36,404 bases of DNA from assembly GCA_015061955.1 (NCBI GenBank), contig SUVO01000024.1:1-36404 (forward strand). The letters are read 5' to 3'. The stretch's first letter is position 1, and the number at the start of each line of letters is the position of its first letter. A model generated the notes under the pieces. The model was not told the origin of the DNA, did not search any database, and worked only from the letters and a program-made list of their open reading frames with translations. Shown one piece after another: positions 15,687 through 23,203 of the stretch. Made by a program: the position numbers and the translations under genes. The DNA comes from Verrucomicrobiaceae bacterium (GTDB lineage: Bacteria; Verrucomicrobiota; Verrucomicrobiia; Opitutales; Intestinicryptomonadaceae).

Positions 15687-16718
15687 ATGAAAAAGACATT
15701 TATTACAATTTTAACTACATTGTTAACGCTTGTTGCTTTTGCCCAAAAAGATCAATTTGTTGGTTTCTACAAGGGCGAAGTAATATCAAAAAAATACGGA
15801 TATCCACTCAGTGGCGACACTACTGTTTATGCCGAAGTATATAGAAATGTGAATGGGTATCGTGTAAGTTTTATGCCTTCTATCTTTGCTGGTGGTGAAA
15901 CTTATGGTATGGCTGATAATCTTCAAGCTAAAGATGGTAAAATTATTCTTGAAAACGTAGGTACAGGCGAAAAACTTCGCAACTTTTCTGGCGTAATTAC
16001 TCCTGAAGAAATAAATTTAAAAGCCGTTCACATTCTTCCGGCTGAACTCAAATTGAAACGCTTTGTTTACGTTTCCCCAACTATGGGTATGAAGCCCCCA
16101 GCAGGTGCTACCATTCTTTTTGATGGCAAAAGTTTAGACAACTTTCATGGTGTATCTCGCAACGAAATTGTTCCTCTTTCTTGGACTCTCAACAACGACG
16201 GCACTATGACTGCCACAAAGGGTTCGTCTAAGTACAGCGTTCATGCCGAATCAAATGTACAGGTTCAAGATTTTCGTTTGCACATGGAATTTAAATTCCC
16301 ATGTCAGTATAACAAAGGTCGTACAAGTCGTAGTAATGGTGGCGTATATTTTGCAAGAATGTACGAAATTCAACTTATGGAATCGTTCGGATCGCTCGGT
16401 TTATGGGACGAAACAGGTTCTATATATCGTCAAATTCGTCCTCTCGTAAATGCTTCTCTCGAACCTGGTGCATGGCAAACTTTAGATATGGAATTTACAC
16501 CTGCTAAATACGAAGGCGACACTCTTGTATCACTTCCTCGTGTTACTGTTTATTTGAATGGTATCTTAATTCACAAAGACGCTGTCATTAAATATCCAAC
16601 ACATTTACAACCTATTCAAGGTGCTAAATTCGACCAGACAAAGCATGCGCGCAGTGGTGGTATTATGTTCCAAGACCACGGAGCGCCTATAATGTATCGC
16701 AACATCTTCCTATATTAA
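15687..16718 (+). CDS. Secreted DUF1080 (3-keto-disaccharide hydrolase type) protein, copy 2
   Basis: Tandem paralogue of the preceding gene, 343 aa, with signal peptide MKKTFITILTTLLTLVAFA. The same two-part layout is seen: N-terminal KDQFVGFYKG ... KYGYPLS, then DUF1080 motifs ILFDGKSLDNFHGVS, FRLHMEFKFP, GGVYFARMYEIQLMESFG, GSIYRQIRP, AWQTLDMEFTP, VYLNGILI, FQDHGAPIMYRNIFLY. The two copies align end to end, pointing to a local duplication. It keeps its own promoter. Its TAA stop is the first three bases of repeat element D, and the only terminator is the one inside that element. The substrate is unknown; surface carbohydrate breakdown is a reasonable guess. Confidence 0.88.
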   Translation: MKKTFITILTTLLTLVAFAQKDQFVGFYKGEVISKKYGYPLSGDTTVYAEVYRNVNGYRVSFMPSIFAGGETYGMADNLQAKDGKIILENVGTGEKLRNFSGVITPEEINLKAVHILPAELKLKRFVYVSPTMGMKPPAGATILFDGKSLDNFHGVSRNEIVPLSWTLNNDGTMTATKGSSKYSVHAESNVQVQDFRLHMEFKFPCQYNKGRTSRSNGGVYFARMYEIQLMESFGSLGLWDETGSIYRQIRPLVNASLEPGAWQTLDMEFTPAKYEGDTLVSLPRVTVYLNGILIHKDAVIKYPTHLQPIQGAKFDQTKHARSGGIMFQDHGAPIMYRNIFLY

Positions 16719-16914
16719 AACGTGCGAGGACGGTGTCTCGATTGCGAATTTTTTATATCATAATGATAAGAGCATTCCGTTTGGAATGCTCTTTTTGTAT
16801 AGTATCGCAATCGAGGCACCTCACAGCTTATGACGCACTTTTGCATCGACTCACGACCAAAGGTCGCTCACGCTCGCAAAAGCGACGTCCTAAGCACGTG
16901 CCTCGCACGTTTTA
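16716..16914 (+). repeat. Structured repeat element D, starting at a stop codon
   Basis: Outer arms are TAAAACGTGCGAGG (16716-16729, overlapping the DUF1080 stop codon) and CCTCGCACGTTTTA (16901-16914). The inner stem GGTGTCTCGATTGCGA (16732-16747) pairs with TCGCAATCGAGGCACC (16805-16820, one G-T pair). The third hairpin has base GCTTA/TAAGC, then GACG/CGTC, CTTTTGC (16838-16844) with GCAAAAG (16876-16882), and apex GACC-AAA-GGTC (16855-16865). Nearly identical to element G at 36195. Element E begins directly at its last base. Confidence 0.92.
16768..16796 (+). terminator. Intrinsic terminator inside element D
   Basis: AAGAGCATTCC (16768-16778), GTTT, GGAATGCTCTT (16783-16793) and further T. 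About 50 nt after the DUF1080 stop codon. Confidence 0.88.
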
Positions 16915-17107
16915 AAACGTGTGTGGACGCACCACGAGGGCAATATTTTATATAATAATGATAAAGGCAATTCTTCGGAATTGCCTTTTTTTGTATTAGC
17001 TTGCCCTCGTGGTGCTTGTAGCTAAAAGAGCGTCTGCTCGGGTGGGCAGTGCGTAGCACACTCCACCAACTCGCAAACATCTCTTTTAGCAGACACCTCG
17101 CACGTTT
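16914..17107 (+). repeat. Structured repeat element E
   Basis: Directly abuts element D. Left arm AAAACGTGTGTGG (16914-16926), right end CACCTCGCACGTTTTTT (to about 17110). The inner stem GCACCACGAGGGCAA (16929-16943) with TTGCCCTCGTGGTGC (17001-17015) is 15 perfect bp, different in sequence from D but in the same place. Third hairpin: GCTAAAAGAG (17021-17030) with CTCTTTTAGC (17081-17090), GGTGG/CCACC, apex GTGC-GTA-GCAC (17049-17059). The same architecture with changed bases on both sides of the stems. Confidence 0.88.
16963..16992 (+). terminator. Intrinsic terminator inside element E
   Basis: AAAGGCAATTC (16963-16973), TTCG tetraloop, GAATTGCCTTT (16978-16988), T tract. Confidence 0.88.
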
Positions 17108-17448
17108 TTTTATTTTCCGCTTCCTATGTTGGTTCTAATCTGATTGCGAATTTTTTATTTTATAATGATAAGAGCATTCCGTTTGGAATGCTCTTTTTGT
17201 ATATAGATGAACTCGCTCGCACGGTGGCGCTCGTCTCGCCCTTCGGGTCTTTGCTTCGCAAAGCTTCCCCCAAAAGCTTTACTGCGTAAACTTTTGTGTT
17301 CGCAATCGAGACACCTCACAGCTTATGACGCACTTTTTCTAATCTGATTTAGTTAGGCAAAGGTACATTGCAAAGCAATTACCTTCGGTGCCCAACAGGT
17401 AAAAAAACTCGCAAACATCTCTTTTAGCAGACACCACGCACGTTTTTT
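17108..17448 (+). repeat. Mosaic structured repeat element F
   Basis: A composite copy without a left outer arm. It starts with the family linker (CTATGTTGGTTCTAATC), then GATTGCGAA and the D-type terminator (17170-17198). Next is a GC-richer insert (about 17206-17300) with three short hairpins, each with a 3-nt loop: CCC-TTC-GGG, CTTTGC-TTC-GCAAAG, and CAAAAGcTTTAC-TGC-GTAAACTTTTG (17271-17296). D-type sequence resumes (TTCGCAATCGAGACACC to GACGCACTTTTT). An A-like segment follows (GTTAGGCAAAGGTA ... GGTGCCCAACA), and an E-type right end closes it (CTCGCAAACATCTCTTTTAGC to CACGTTTT). No gene lies in 16719-17552. Confidence 0.75.
17170..17198 (+). terminator. Intrinsic terminator inside element F
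   Basis: Same hairpin as in element D (AAGAGCATTCC-GTTT-GGAATGCTCTT) plus T. Confidence 0.85.
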
Positions 17449-17505
17449 TATTTCCCATTTCCTATGTTGATTCTAATCTGATTGCGAACTTTTTATTATA
17501 ATTAT
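17449..17505 (+). repeat. Direct repeat of the element linker
   Basis: The stretch ending TTCCTATGTTGATTCTAATC then TGATTGCGAA and a T/A-rich tail repeats 17110-17160 with few changes. It is the flank that follows the right outer arm in elements A, B, E and F. Confidence 0.7.
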
Positions 17506-17515
17506 GTAAAAATCG

Positions 17516-17543
17516 TTGACATATATTTTTAGTGAAATACCTT
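17516..17543 (+). promoter_or_regulatory. Promoter of the FAD oxidoreductase gene
   Basis: TTGACA (17516-17521) with TACCTT at a 16-nt spacing as a weak -10. The ATG at 17553 is so close that the mRNA would be nearly leaderless. The box is at the very edge of the repeat array. Confidence 0.45.
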
Positions 17544-17552
17544 TTATTTTGT

Positions 17553-19241
17553 ATGAAGATTACTAAATATTTTGTATTACTGTTGTCGGTGTTAGCATCG
17601 GCTTTAACTACAGTTTCGGCTGCTCCAAAGACAACTTTTGAGGGCGATGTAATTGTTTATGGTGGAACTTCTGCAGGCGTTATATCTGCAATCAGAGTAG
17701 CAAAATCTGGAAAGAAAGTTTATTTGGTAACTCCAGAAATGAATTTAGGTGCTATGTCGTCATCGGGTTTAGGTATGACCGACTCGGGCAGAACTTACTC
17801 TATTGGTGGTTTATCTCGCGAATTTTACGAACGTGTTTACAAAGAATATCAGAAGCCTGAAAACTGGTATGCCGAAAAGCAGAGCGAATTTAAAGGAAAA
17901 GGGCAGGGTACAAAGGGTATCAATCACGAGGAAAAAACTCAATGGATTTTCGAACCTCGCATTGCTCAGTGGGTTTTCGACCATTGGATTGCTGAGTATC
18001 CAAATATAATTGTGCATCGTGATGAGTGGTTAGATAGAAAAAATGGTGTTGAAATGGATTCGCTCAAACGCATAAAGTCTATCAAAACTTTGAGTGGCAA
18101 AAAGTACATTGGCAAGATGTTTATCGATGCAACTTTTGAAGGCGACCTTATGGCTAGTGCTGGTTGCGAATATGTTGTTGGTCGTGAGGGCAACGCAAAG
18201 TACAATGAAGATTTCAATGGTTTCCGTAACACGCTTTTGCACAATGGCCATCATTTTGTTGGAAATGTTGACCCATACAAAGTTAAGGGCGACAAATCAA
18301 GTGGTTTGTTGAAATATATCTCAAGCGAAAAGCCTCTTGAAAATGGTGCTCCTGATAAAAAAGTTCAAGCATACAACTATCGTATGTGCCTTACAGATTA
18401 CGAGCCAAATAAAATTCCACTTACAAAGCCAGATAACTACAATGCCGAAGATTTCGAGCTTTGTGGTCGTTGGTTTGAAGTGTGTCCTGATGTATTTCCA
18501 CTTATTATATCGCGTATGCCAAATCGCAAAACCGATATCAACAACAAGCTTGCGTTTTCTACCGACTTTATTGGTATGAACTACAATTATCCAGAAGCAT
18601 CGTACGAAGAACGCAAAGCCATTGCAAAGGCTCATAAAGATTATCAATTAGGATTGCTTTACTTCTGGAAAACCGACCCACGCACTCCAAAGAAATTTAG
18701 AGATGCTATAAAAGATTTTGGTTTGCCTAAAGACGAGTTTGAAAGCACAGGTAATTGGCCATTCTATATGTATATCCGTGAAGCACGTCGTTTGGTTGGC
18801 GAATACGTTATGACTCAACACGATTGTCAAAGTACTCGAGCTACACCTACACCTATCGGCATGGGTTCGTATAGTATGGATTCTCACAATACATCGCGTT
18901 ATGTAGATGAAGAAGGCTATGTACAAAACGAGGGCGATGTTCAAGTTTCGTTGCGTGATTATGGTCCATATTTAATTTCGTATGGTTCGATAATTCCAAA
19001 GCGTAAAGATTGTAAAAACTTGTTTGTAGTTTGTGCTGTATCGTCGTCGCATATGGCATATGGCTCAATCAGAATGGAACCTGTATTTATGATTTTAGGC
19101 CATTCGGCTGGGGCGGCAGCAGTGCAGTGCATAGACAAAAATTATGCAGTTCAAGATATGGATTATTGGGATTTATCGAAGACACTTCGCAAAGAAGGTC
19201 AAATCTTCACAAAAACTCAAATAAAAAATAAAGTTAAATAA
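17553..19241 (+). CDS. Exported FAD-dependent oxidoreductase
   Basis: 562-aa flavoprotein of the FAD_oxidored (PF12831-like) group common in Verrucomicrobiota and Planctomycetota. A Sec-type signal peptide MKITKYFVLLLSVLASALTTVSA precedes the nucleotide-binding strand DVIVYGGTSAGVISAIRVA and an acidic or polar end-of-strand position (LVTPEMNLGAMSSSGLGMTD). Further FAD-type blocks are DATFEGDLMASAGCEYVVGREG and, near the C-terminus, ILGHSAGAAAVQ. A GTG at 17532 would lie inside the promoter, so the ATG at 17553 is used. There is no twin-arginine motif, so the protein may be flavinylated after Sec export. The substrate is unknown; a carbohydrate role fits the DUF1080 genes upstream of the repeat array. 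Database names such as xanthan lyase for this family are not well founded. Confidence 0.8.
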   Translation: MKITKYFVLLLSVLASALTTVSAAPKTTFEGDVIVYGGTSAGVISAIRVAKSGKKVYLVTPEMNLGAMSSSGLGMTDSGRTYSIGGLSREFYERVYKEYQKPENWYAEKQSEFKGKGQGTKGINHEEKTQWIFEPRIAQWVFDHWIAEYPNIIVHRDEWLDRKNGVEMDSLKRIKSIKTLSGKKYIGKMFIDATFEGDLMASAGCEYVVGREGNAKYNEDFNGFRNTLLHNGHHFVGNVDPYKVKGDKSSGLLKYISSEKPLENGAPDKKVQAYNYRMCLTDYEPNKIPLTKPDNYNAEDFELCGRWFEVCPDVFPLIISRMPNRKTDINNKLAFSTDFIGMNYNYPEASYEERKAIAKAHKDYQLGLLYFWKTDPRTPKKFRDAIKDFGLPKDEFESTGNWPFYMYIREARRLVGEYVMTQHDCQSTRATPTPIGMGSYSMDSHNTSRYVDEEGYVQNEGDVQVSLRDYGPYLISYGSIIPKRKDCKNLFVVCAVSSSHMAYGSIRMEPVFMILGHSAGAAAVQCIDKNYAVQDMDYWDLSKTLRKEGQIFTKTQIKNKVK

Positions 19242-19249
19242 AAAAATAT

Positions 19250-19288
19250 AAAGCTTAGTGATTGAAAAATAGATTGCTAAGCTTTTAT
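19250..19288 (+). terminator. Terminator after the FAD oxidoreductase gene
   Basis: AAAGCTTAG (19250-19258) with CTAAGCTTT (19277-19285), T-rich tail. The long loop makes it moderate. Confidence 0.65.
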
Positions 19289-19305
19289 TTGGAAAAGTTT
19301 GTATA

Positions 19306-20265
19306 ATGAAAAAAATGGTTATGTTTATTAGTGCGTTATCAGCACTAATTATGTGTGGTTGTAATAGTACGCAAGCATGCAAAAGCACAAGTTGTGCTAA
19401 GTCTACACAAGATGTGTCTAAGTGTGAAAATTCTGCTAAGGCAGAAAAAACTGCATACTTAAAGGTTGCATCTTATAATATACAGTATGCTAAAACGCCA
19501 ACAGGTAGATATTGGCAGTCGCGTAAAGATGGTGCTAAAAATCTTTTGGCGTATCATGATTTTGATATTGTAGGTCTTCAAGAAATACATCCGCATCAGA
19601 TAGAATACTTCATGCCTAAGCATTGTGCACAAATAGGTATGGGTATGAATTCTACAAATAAAGATAGAATAGGTAGTGCGCCTATTATGTATCGCAAAGA
19701 TAAAGTTGAGCTTTTGAAGTGGGGCGTTTTCTGGATTTCTGAAACACCTGAAGTTATGTCGAAAGGATGGGATACCTCGCAACGTCGCATTTGTACATGG
19801 GGCGAATTTAAAGACAAGGCTTCGGGCAAAAAACTTTTTTACTTCAATACACATTTAGATCATAGAGGTAAGGTTGCTCGAGTTGAAGGTGTTAAGCTTT
19901 TGATGAAAAAAATTCCTGAAATTGCAGGCGATACTCCATTTGTGCTCACTGGCGATTTCAATATAGCTTTAAATTCAGCACCAATTAAGCCAATGCTTGA
20001 AAGTAAAGAATTTGTGCATGCTTTAAATGCCTCTATAACTAAGCCATATTATCCAGAAATGGGAACGTTTCATGGCTACACAGGTATACCACGCTCATTT
20101 ATTGATTACTTGTTTGTATCACCAAAGATAAAAGTTTTAAGTTATGCAGTTTTGACCGATAGAATTGGCAATCCTAATTACGATCCTACGAAATCTGTTA
20201 AAAAACAAAATATGGTTGATTACGCTTCGGACCATTTCCCAGTTGTTTCTGAAATATCTTTTTAA
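19306..20265 (+). CDS. Endonuclease/exonuclease/phosphatase-family lipoprotein
   Basis: 319-aa protein of the EEP fold (DNase I-like metal-dependent phosphoesterases). The N-terminus MKKMVMFISALSALIMCGC is a lipoprotein signal with likely acylated Cys19, followed by a Cys/Ser/Lys-rich linker. EEP motifs in order: VASYNIQYA (metal/Asn), IVGLQEIHPHQ (catalytic Glu), YFNTHLDHRG, LTGDFNIALNSAP (Asp/Asn), FIDYLFVSPKIKV and SDHFPVVSEI (catalytic Asp-His). All active-site residues are present, so it is probably active at the cell envelope. The substrate (nucleic acid, sphingolipid, sugar phosphate) cannot be told. It lies 64 nt after the FAD oxidoreductase, with a moderate terminator between, and is followed by another terminator. 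Confidence 0.87.
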   Translation: MKKMVMFISALSALIMCGCNSTQACKSTSCAKSTQDVSKCENSAKAEKTAYLKVASYNIQYAKTPTGRYWQSRKDGAKNLLAYHDFDIVGLQEIHPHQIEYFMPKHCAQIGMGMNSTNKDRIGSAPIMYRKDKVELLKWGVFWISETPEVMSKGWDTSQRRICTWGEFKDKASGKKLFYFNTHLDHRGKVARVEGVKLLMKKIPEIAGDTPFVLTGDFNIALNSAPIKPMLESKEFVHALNASITKPYYPEMGTFHGYTGIPRSFIDYLFVSPKIKVLSYAVLTDRIGNPNYDPTKSVKKQNMVDYASDHFPVVSEISF

Positions 20266-20295
20266 TAATTTCAAAGTTACAAAAGAAAAAAAAAG

Positions 20296-20323
20296 AGCCG
20301 ATTTAAAAAAAATTGGCTTTTTT
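20296..20323 (+). terminator. Terminator after the EEP lipoprotein gene
   Basis: AGCCgATTT (20296-20304) with AAATtGGCT (20310-20318), then T6. It ends just before the next promoter. Confidence 0.8.
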
Positions 20324-20333
20324 GTTTTTTTGC

Positions 20334-20364
20334 TTGACAAAGATAATTAGGGGGGGGGTAGTAT
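20334..20364 (+). promoter_or_regulatory. Promoter with G9 tract in the spacer (PEP-CTERM gene 2)
   Basis: GCTTGACAAAGATAATTA then nine G (20350-20358) then TAGTAT (20359-20364), followed by TTG. From six T upstream through ATTTG it matches the promoter at 427-460 with only three differences; the G count (9) and spacer (19 nt) are the same. Confidence 0.65.
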
Positions 20365-20393
20365 TTGTCCGAATTTAAACAAAGGTGATTTAT

Positions 20394-22385
20394 ATGAAAA
20401 AATTGTTTATCCTATCTACTATATCCGCATTGATGGCATCAGGTGCTTATGCTGTCGATATTACTGAAAGTGGTATGCTCAATAGCCCAATAGAGGGCGA
20501 CCTCAACTTTACCACCGATGGTGTTGTTTTAACACGCGTTGGTGCTGCTATTGTTAATGGAAATATTACAGTTGCAGAAAATGTAACTGCAACTATTGAT
20601 ATGCAATCTAATTTGGAGCTTAAAGGTGGTATAATTTCTGGTGCAAGTAAAGAAACATCTGTTTTCGACTTTCAAGGGTACCACCTATCAACAACACGAA
20701 GTGGTACATGGCCAAATCCATGTCCTAATTTAACTATACAAAATGTTACCTTAAAATATACAGGCGATTATGGTAGTGGAAACGAAAGTAATAATTGGAC
20801 TCCAGTACCGGCTGCCAATGGTGGTATTTTGCGTGCTGGTGTAACTACTATTGATAACGCAAATGTTGAAATGATTGAGGGTACATTGGGCATTCATAGA
20901 GTTGATAGTTCCGATACGGCTTCAGTAATACTTAAGAATGGCTCAACGCTTACGTTCGCTGAAAAAAGAACAGGTGATAATTTGTATGCAGCAAGTATAA
21001 ATTTTGGTAATACAGCTTCTAGTTTGACAGCGAATCAAAAAATGATGCAACTTACAGGCAATAGTAAGCTTGAAGTTAAAAATTCATTGAATTTTAGTGG
21101 TTTGGGGATAGATGCTACCGATTCTTCGATAGTGATAAAAACAGGAACAAATGTAGGTACAGTAAAGTTGAATAATTCTACATTAGAAGTTCAATCAAGT
21201 ATGACGGGTACAAGTGGTACTACTTCGGCTTTTGTGATTTCATCGTTGTCGGGCAAAAATACTATTTCTGGCACTGGAACAATGCGTGCTAGAGCAACTT
21301 CAGGTAGTATTGAACTTAACTCTGCTGAAGTAAACCTTATTCTTTCTAATGTTATTGCAAGTTTTCAAGATAACAAAGCTGGTACATTGAGAATTGGTTC
21401 TGATGGCACTAAGCATGATTATCAAACACAACTTTATGGTGTAGTTCAGTTTAACGACGGTAAAGTAATTGTAGGTAGCAATACTCAAATTGGTTCTACA
21501 TCGTCAAGAAATGATTTTAACTTAGCTTCTTATAAATCAGCAACTACTGTGCCAGATTCAATTAAATCAAACATAATGGCTGGTGCAAAAATTTACGCTG
21601 GTAAAGCCAGAATAATGACTGGTATTTTTGATGGCTATATTTCTGCAACAGGCGTTCAAGCGGCAAATGGTTGGAATCACTCGTTGGCATTCGGTGCATT
21701 CTCTACTACTAATACTGGAAATAACCAAAAGGCAAACATAACATTGGGCGAAAATGCACAGGTTGATGTTACACCAACTGCATCTACATATTTTGGTTTG
21801 TATGGTAATGTTGATGTAAACGCAAAGAAAGATATGTTGGTATCTAACGCAAATGCTCCTTTGATGATTTACAAAAATTCTGTAATTACATTGAATTCAA
21901 CCGACGCATTCAAAGTTGGTGGTGCAACATCGCAAGCAGAATCAGACTTCAACTTCTTTGCTGACCACACAAATATAACACTTAAAGTTAATGCCGATAA
22001 CAACATTGGTAGACTTGTGTATGGTAGTTCGTTGACTGAAGCTGCATTAGATATTGCAACAGGTAAGGTTTTAACAGTTGGTTCGGTTGAATTGGCATCG
22101 GGTGCTGACTCTGGTACTATTGCATTGGTTTTGGGCGATAATATCGAACGTGGCATGTTAAGAATTACCGATATGGACGATATTTTAGCTAACTATGGTA
22201 GTAGCTATGATTTGATATTTACAGATACATTAGGTTCTGACCGTGTTCTCGGTGAAAACTTGTTCTTGGAAAATATCGATGGTGATTACTTAGTTTATAC
22301 AGTTGCAGTTCCGGAGCCAGCTCAGTGGGCTATGATTATTGGTGCGTTGGCACTCGGTTTTGTAGCTTATCGCAGAAGAAAATAA
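20394..22385 (+). CDS. PEP-CTERM sorting domain surface protein (large)
   Basis: 663-aa predicted surface protein. Signal peptide MKKLFILSTISALMASGAYA. The body is a long beta-strand-rich repeat region (residues about 25-620) of the pectate-lyase/autotransporter passenger style: Ser/Thr/Asn/Gly-rich, with no catalytic motif recognised. The C-terminus VPEPAQWAMIIGALALGF then VAYRRRK is a PEP-CTERM signal nearly identical to that of the 496-1779 protein. The ATG at 20394 with AAAGGTGA 6-9 nt upstream is preferred over the GTG at 20385. It is preceded by a G9-spacer promoter and followed by a bidirectional terminator. Function is unknown; adhesion or matrix structure is inferred. The rest of the two PEP-CTERM proteins is only loosely similar. 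Confidence 0.87.
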   Translation: MKKLFILSTISALMASGAYAVDITESGMLNSPIEGDLNFTTDGVVLTRVGAAIVNGNITVAENVTATIDMQSNLELKGGIISGASKETSVFDFQGYHLSTTRSGTWPNPCPNLTIQNVTLKYTGDYGSGNESNNWTPVPAANGGILRAGVTTIDNANVEMIEGTLGIHRVDSSDTASVILKNGSTLTFAEKRTGDNLYAASINFGNTASSLTANQKMMQLTGNSKLEVKNSLNFSGLGIDATDSSIVIKTGTNVGTVKLNNSTLEVQSSMTGTSGTTSAFVISSLSGKNTISGTGTMRARATSGSIELNSAEVNLILSNVIASFQDNKAGTLRIGSDGTKHDYQTQLYGVVQFNDGKVIVGSNTQIGSTSSRNDFNLASYKSATTVPDSIKSNIMAGAKIYAGKARIMTGIFDGYISATGVQAANGWNHSLAFGAFSTTNTGNNQKANITLGENAQVDVTPTASTYFGLYGNVDVNAKKDMLVSNANAPLMIYKNSVITLNSTDAFKVGGATSQAESDFNFFADHTNITLKVNADNNIGRLVYGSSLTEAALDIATGKVLTVGSVELASGADSGTIALVLGDNIERGMLRITDMDDILANYGSSYDLIFTDTLGSDRVLGENLFLENIDGDYLVYTVAVPEPAQWAMIIGALALGFVAYRRRK

Positions 22386-22410
22386 AGTTGGAATATCTTT
22401 AAAAAATAAA

Positions 22411-22441
22411 AAATGCGTTCAAATTAGAACGCATTTTTTTT
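22411..22441. terminator. Bidirectional terminator between convergent genes
   Basis: AAATGCGTTC (22411-22420), AAATTA, GAACGCATTT (22427-22436) with T on the plus side and an A-rich left flank that gives a T tract on the minus strand. It serves both the PEP-CTERM gene and the minus-strand membrane protein gene. Confidence 0.85.
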
Positions 22442-22452
22442 GTGAAGATTTT

Positions 22453-23121
22453 TTATTGCTGTTTTCTAATGCAAATTTTTTGTATTGTTTTATAACCAAA
22501 ACCTTCAAATGAAATGTCGGTAATAGTTGCAAGCCATAATAATATTGCTACTATCGATACCCAAACAATAATAGGCGAGTATTCTACTAAAAATGGGAAA
22601 ATAGCAGATATTGCAAGTATCGTATTGCTTAGGCTTGCCAATATAATTTTTAATTTATTATTTTTGCGAGCTACTAAAATTCTGTAAATCCATAGCGACA
22701 TCACTAATGTTGCTATGTATAACATTGCTGTCCACGATTTCAAAATGTTCCATTCAATAACATCGTTGGCTTGTAAAATTGTTAAGCATACGCTTATCAG
22801 TAAGGCTTGGTGAGGTATTAAATAAAATACTAATCCAATAGCAAAAAGTGTTTTCTTTATAGGTGTATCTATATCGCAAATCAAACGTATAAATAATGCG
22901 TATATACCAATTATAGTAATTGTGAAACATTCCCATATTGCATTAGCATAAAAAGCTTCGGTGATGTCGTTAGGATTAAATAGTGTAAGTATGTTGCCAT
23001 TGAATATAGTTTTGTAGAGGAATATTGTTGCTCCGTACACATGCTTACTCAACATTGGTAAGGCAAACATTACTAACATTAAAATTGTTTTTAAAGTATT
23101 ATTTTTTGAAGAGTTTTCCAT
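22453..23121 (-). CDS. Integral membrane protein of unknown function
   Basis: 222 aa from the ATG at 23121 (MENSSKNN); the open frame extends 13 codons further without support. About six or seven hydrophobic segments are visible (for example TILMLVMFALPML, CFTITIIGIYALFI, TLFAIGLVFYLI, ALLISVCLTIL, AMLYIATLVMSLWI, IILASLSNTILAISAIF, IIVWVSIVAILLWLA). There is no signal peptide, catalytic motif or family I recognise. It is the only minus-strand gene besides queH, divergent from the 6S RNA candidate and convergent with the PEP-CTERM gene. Base composition is like its neighbours. Confidence 0.7.
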   Translation of the reverse strand: MENSSKNNTLKTILMLVMFALPMLSKHVYGATIFLYKTIFNGNILTLFNPNDITEAFYANAIWECFTITIIGIYALFIRLICDIDTPIKKTLFAIGLVFYLIPHQALLISVCLTILQANDVIEWNILKSWTAMLYIATLVMSLWIYRILVARKNNKLKIILASLSNTILAISAIFPFLVEYSPIIVWVSIVAILLWLATITDISFEGFGYKTIQKICIRKQQ

Positions 23122-23203
23122 AATTGTATTTAAAGGTAAAAAAAATAAGTGGAATTGCAAAAAAAAACTTGATTATTCTACGTTTTTTTGCGAAAAGAAC
23201 TAT

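Noticed and set aside
17125..17150. tRNA-like GGTTCTAATC in the repeat linker
   Set aside because: It resembles a T-loop, but no flanking stem, acceptor, anticodon or D-arm is present at any of its occurrences.
17353..17395. Integron attC site: GTTAGGC and GCCCAAC in element F
   Set aside because: The two 7-mers are in the opposite order to an attC site (which needs RYYYAAC first and GTTRRRY last), and they are missing from most copies of the repeat.
16716..17505. CRISPR array
   Set aside because: The repeats are long, structured and unequal, with no regularly spaced short direct repeats or unique spacers, and no cas gene is present.
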